A stretch of 64,000 nucleotides of DNA from Ifrita kowaldi (lineage: Eukaryota > Chordata > Aves > Passeriformes > Cinclosomatidae). The stretch is from positions 751,978-815,977 of the forward strand of contig VZRS01002789.1 of NCBI GenBank assembly GCA_013398055.1, read 5' to 3'. A program made the translations under genes and the position numbers. Position 1 is the stretch's first letter. Every line of letters starts with the position of its first letter. Below are positions 60,681 through 64,000 of the stretch, in pieces. Below the pieces are notes generated by a model. It did no database searches. It worked only from the letters and a program-made list of their open reading frames with translations, and had not been told where the DNA came from.

Positions 60681-61830
60681 GGTAAAAAAAAATTACTGCA
60701 GCAGCTAAATCCATAGGAAAATTTCTATTAAAAAAAGAATTAGGTCATTGTATACGATTTCAGACAGCCATCATATAAGTGATCTGCGAGAGTACAGTGG
60801 TTCCTGGCAGTCAGGTAGTATGATATCCTTAATTTGTCTGAAGAGGCACAGCTCCATTTCCAGATGCAGGTCAGGTAAATGTTCTTCACTTCAAAACATA
60901 CAGAGGAAGATTGTTCAATGTTAAGTAGGACATATTGTATTTCCATAGAAAATATACTGAGGTACATAAGAAAATATAACGTGGCCCATCTTCCTGGCTT
61001 TGAGAATGCCTTGAGTGAAAGGGGAGATCAGTCTTGGACACAGCAGAACCAGTGCAGGTATATTCTGGATTTGAAAAGCATATGCAAAAGATATTCAGCT
61101 CCTGGGTACTGCTCAGTACAGCTCTATTAAGAACTCTCTGATTACAGGTTAAGAACATGTGTTAATCAAAAAACAACTCTTCACCAAAAAAGAAGGTTTG
61201 CAGGAAACGCTGTTTGTCTTTAGACAAGCTTCATAGGATTTCCCTGTGGTATAAGAGGACAGGCCTCAAATACTTAGCTAATTCGTGTGAAAATGGGATA
61301 AAATAAGTTACCTATTAAACTGAAGAAGGACAGGTTATGTCCCACTTCCTTAAAGGGATAGTTGTGATTGCAACCCCTCTAACAAATATCTCCTCTGTGC
61401 TTTCTTGATGGCAAAGGAGGAGGCTGCATGCCGAGGCCACGGGCAGTGACATGGAACAACGTTGTGACGGAGTAGTACATAGCACCACAAAAAGCAGTGC
61501 TCCTCCTGGGATCATGCCTGACACAGAAATTCCACCGGTGGCCAGCACTGCTGCAGGCACTCCTGGAAGTTGCTAAGGCTCCCTAATGTCCAATAAAGTA
61601 CAAGGAAATCCAGGCTGTGCACATCTTGTTGAAAGACACGTTCAGCACTTTGAAGTGATTCTCAGAGTCTGAAATGTGACAACATGGTTCCTGGAACCGG
61701 TATTTGAAGGTCAAGAGCTTGAAGATATTTTCCCTCTTTACATACAATATCTGCAAGACAAGAACCTTACACAAGAATCATGTTGTTTCCCATGCAGACA
61801 TCAACTATAGCTCAGACAGGGAAGAAAAAT
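60681..61830. other. Unannotated spacer
   Basis: No gene or named repeat could be supported. Short frames on both strands only. Confidence 0.4.
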
Positions 61831-61941
61831 AGAATTGTAGAATCATAATTCATGGAATCATAGCAAGATTTTAGTTCATAGAGCCCTTAAAGATCATCTA
61901 ATTCCAACCTCTCTACCATGGACAGGGTTGCCACCCGCTAC
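61831..61941 (-). mobile_element. CR1 LINE 3' tail
   Basis: The plus strand reads AGAATTGTAGAATCATAATT, then AGATCATCTAATTCCAACC and CTACCATGGACAGGGTTGCC. This is the reverse complement of the CR1 terminal ~110 bp. Diverged and truncated. Confidence 0.85.
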
Positions 61942-64000
61942 TCTCCCACAAACACCTTCACTTCTAGCTGTTGGAATCCAAAATGTGCCCAGGATTTACA
62001 CTTAGGGAGGACTTTCCTTTTCTTGTAAAAATACTCAACACCATAAGGACATATACGTCTTCAAAGTCCAGAGGTATTTGCAGCTATTGACAGTATTTTC
62101 TGCAACTCCTAAATCTCAGACCTCTGAAAACCAGAAAATAACAGAGATAAGCCATACATATACATTATTTACCCAAACAACTTTAACTCTGCTGACCCTG
62201 ACTGAAATGATAGAAAGGAAGAAGCACCTGCCAGTAGTTTAGCTGCACCCAGTTTATTAGCTGTAAGTGTCCTGAAGGGCTGAAGATGAAATGGCACAAT
62301 CAGGAGAGCTGTGATTGTGATGTGAAGTGCTTCAGGCATCCTCTGTGTGTGTGGAGAAAGGAAGAGCTGCAAATGCACCTCAGCAGGGGCTGTGGTGCCT
62401 CATTTTAGCTGCTTGCTGAATAGATTGTGCCAGGAGCTTAGCATAATTTCTCTTTTTGTCTTGGGGATTATAATCTGTTAAATGTGAGATAAGTGAAATC
62501 GATGGATTTTTATCCTTGGAAAATGAAAGAGGGGTGTTAGATGGCATTGTATATGAAAGGTGAGGAGATTAGAAAAGAAAGTGAAGAACCATAAATATTA
62601 GCAGATGTGTGGCTTTTTCAGAGCACGGAAAGTATGTTACATCAGGCATTTTCCACTCTATTCATTTCCAAGACAGGGAGCACGCATGTCTGGTAAAGGC
62701 ACAGCACACCACTCAGAGATGACAGAATTTCGGATGTGCTGCTCACCTGCATTTGCTTTTAGAGATTCGAGATGACTGAACTCAACACTGCAGAAGCATG
62801 TGGGGCACTGAGGAAAGCCTTGTGTCTGATTAACAAGTCCTGCCACTCTATGTCCAAGGGACTGGTTTGCTTCCTCTTGTAGCTTGGATTTTACCTTGTC
62901 TGCCTGCTTTTAATGGAGGAAGGCTGGAAAGGCAGCAGGACATTGGGATCTGTTTCCAGAAGAAAAACTGCTTTTCAGACAAAATAGTAATCATGCACAA
63001 AATAGTTTTGCATGGAGACACTACCTTGTTTAGATAGAAATAAGGGATACAACTTTCTTCTGGAACATTCCTTTGCCTGCTGTATACCTTGTAAGCATTG
63101 TGTGAAGGATATGAATATTCTTGGAAATGTTTCCAAAAGGTTCATTAGACCCCTGAAAAAATCAAATATAGTCTATGTCCTCACACGTTCGCACTTCTAT
63201 TCCAAGGTGGGAACAATGAGTGGTAATTACAGGTGTGAAAATCATCTCTCTAAATACAGTTCTCTCAGCAGAATGAGAATATCCATGGGTATAAATACAG
63301 ATGGAGGAAGGAAGCTCAAAAAGCTTTGAACTGCTTTCTTGCTATCACTGCTACACACCAGCACTAGCACCTGAGAGTCTGTGATGTGCATCAGGGGCAC
63401 CTGTTCTTAGCTACTCTATCCAACCAGTCTCTTTTAAGTATATTTCAAGCACCTTTTTCCCCCTCTATTCCCCTTCCAGAGAGACAAGACAAAATGTACA
63501 AAAGAAAAGAAGTCCTAGAATTCATAGGCATTCACAAAAGACAGAAAAGGGGAATGCAAAAGCCTCTGTTAGATTGACAGCTGCAGGCAATTCACACATT
63601 TCCAAAACCAGAGCACACTAGAGCATGCAGGAAGGTAACCTCATGCATCCCTCTCATAGTAATTGTTAGATCCCATGAGGAAGCGAAGTCCCCGCATCCC
63701 ACCTATGCCCTCTCATCTTACTTTGGGCATAGTCTCTTAGCTTAGGACCAGTAAACTCTTTCTTCTGTACTTTTAGACATTTTCTCCATGAATTCTCTCT
63801 TTGAAAGCATTTCTAGTTGTAGCTCTCTTTATTCTGCAAGTATGCCCTTAATTTCTTGCTGAATTCAGATGAGTTTATTACCCACTCTTACTACCCCCTA
63901 CAAGAATATTCAAGGTTGACAGATACACAGATGATGACAATATAAATATCTTACAGCGGTAGAATGATTTAATTTTTCTTTTGGTTTAACACAATGGAAA
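61942..64000. other. Unannotated stretch to the window end
   Basis: A 105-codon plus-strand frame at 63012-63329 has no recognisable motif. No repeat, RNA gene or convincing exon was found. Confidence 0.4.

Noticed and set aside
1..64000. tRNA, rRNA, CRISPR array or a multi-gene system
   Set aside because: No cloverleaf, no rRNA core, no regularly spaced repeats with unique spacers and no gene cluster were seen on either strand.

Overview
The window looks like avian nuclear DNA, either intergenic or inside very long introns. The main evidence is the repeat content. At least thirteen fragments of CR1-type LINEs lie in 64 kb, and several end in the bird-type CR1 3' tail (the 'GATGATCTT..AAGGTCCCTTCCAA' block followed by short TTCTATGA-like repeats). 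A retroviral-type LTR and a GC-rich avian interspersed repeat are also present. Base composition is AT-rich, CpG is scarce, coding density is very low, and no operon-like or prokaryotic structure is seen. I cannot fix the species or chromosome.

Layout: 0-5 kb is unannotated AT-rich DNA with one CR1 tail and one old SINE/LINE-type tail. At 4.8-6.45 kb a CR1 endonuclease-domain relic is followed by a GC-rich repeat with 45-52 bp internal units and a 142-bp tandem duplication. At 9.8-20 kb there are three minus-strand CR1 tails, an old CR1-like element (12.6-14.3 kb) and a TAA/TA-rich tract (18.9-19.1 kb). At 23.6-27.1 kb a degenerate pentanucleotide array abuts a 1.3-kb CR1 fragment that still shows reverse-transcriptase motifs, and a second copy of the same subfamily follows. 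An LTR lies at about 28.5-28.9 kb. At 30.4-31.5 kb is the best candidate for a real gene: the last two exons of an unidentified minus-strand gene, with a poly(A) signal. A decayed CR1-like LINE with an internal deletion occupies 35.9-37.6 kb. A 138-bp imperfect palindrome sits at 39.93-40.06 kb. At 44.3 kb there is an assembly gap in A-rich DNA, and at 45.1-45.4 kb another CR1 tail. At 58.1-60.7 kb two single-N junctions are each flanked by a near-identical tandem copy; these look like falsely duplicated contig ends.

No complete protein-coding gene, rRNA, tRNA or CRISPR array can be supported. Most open frames are chance or lie inside repeats. No set of neighbouring genes works together here. 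The most informative items are the spliced minus-strand gene end at 30.4-31.5 kb, the palindrome at 40 kb, and the assembly duplications near 59 kb, which add roughly 1.36 kb of probably artificial sequence.
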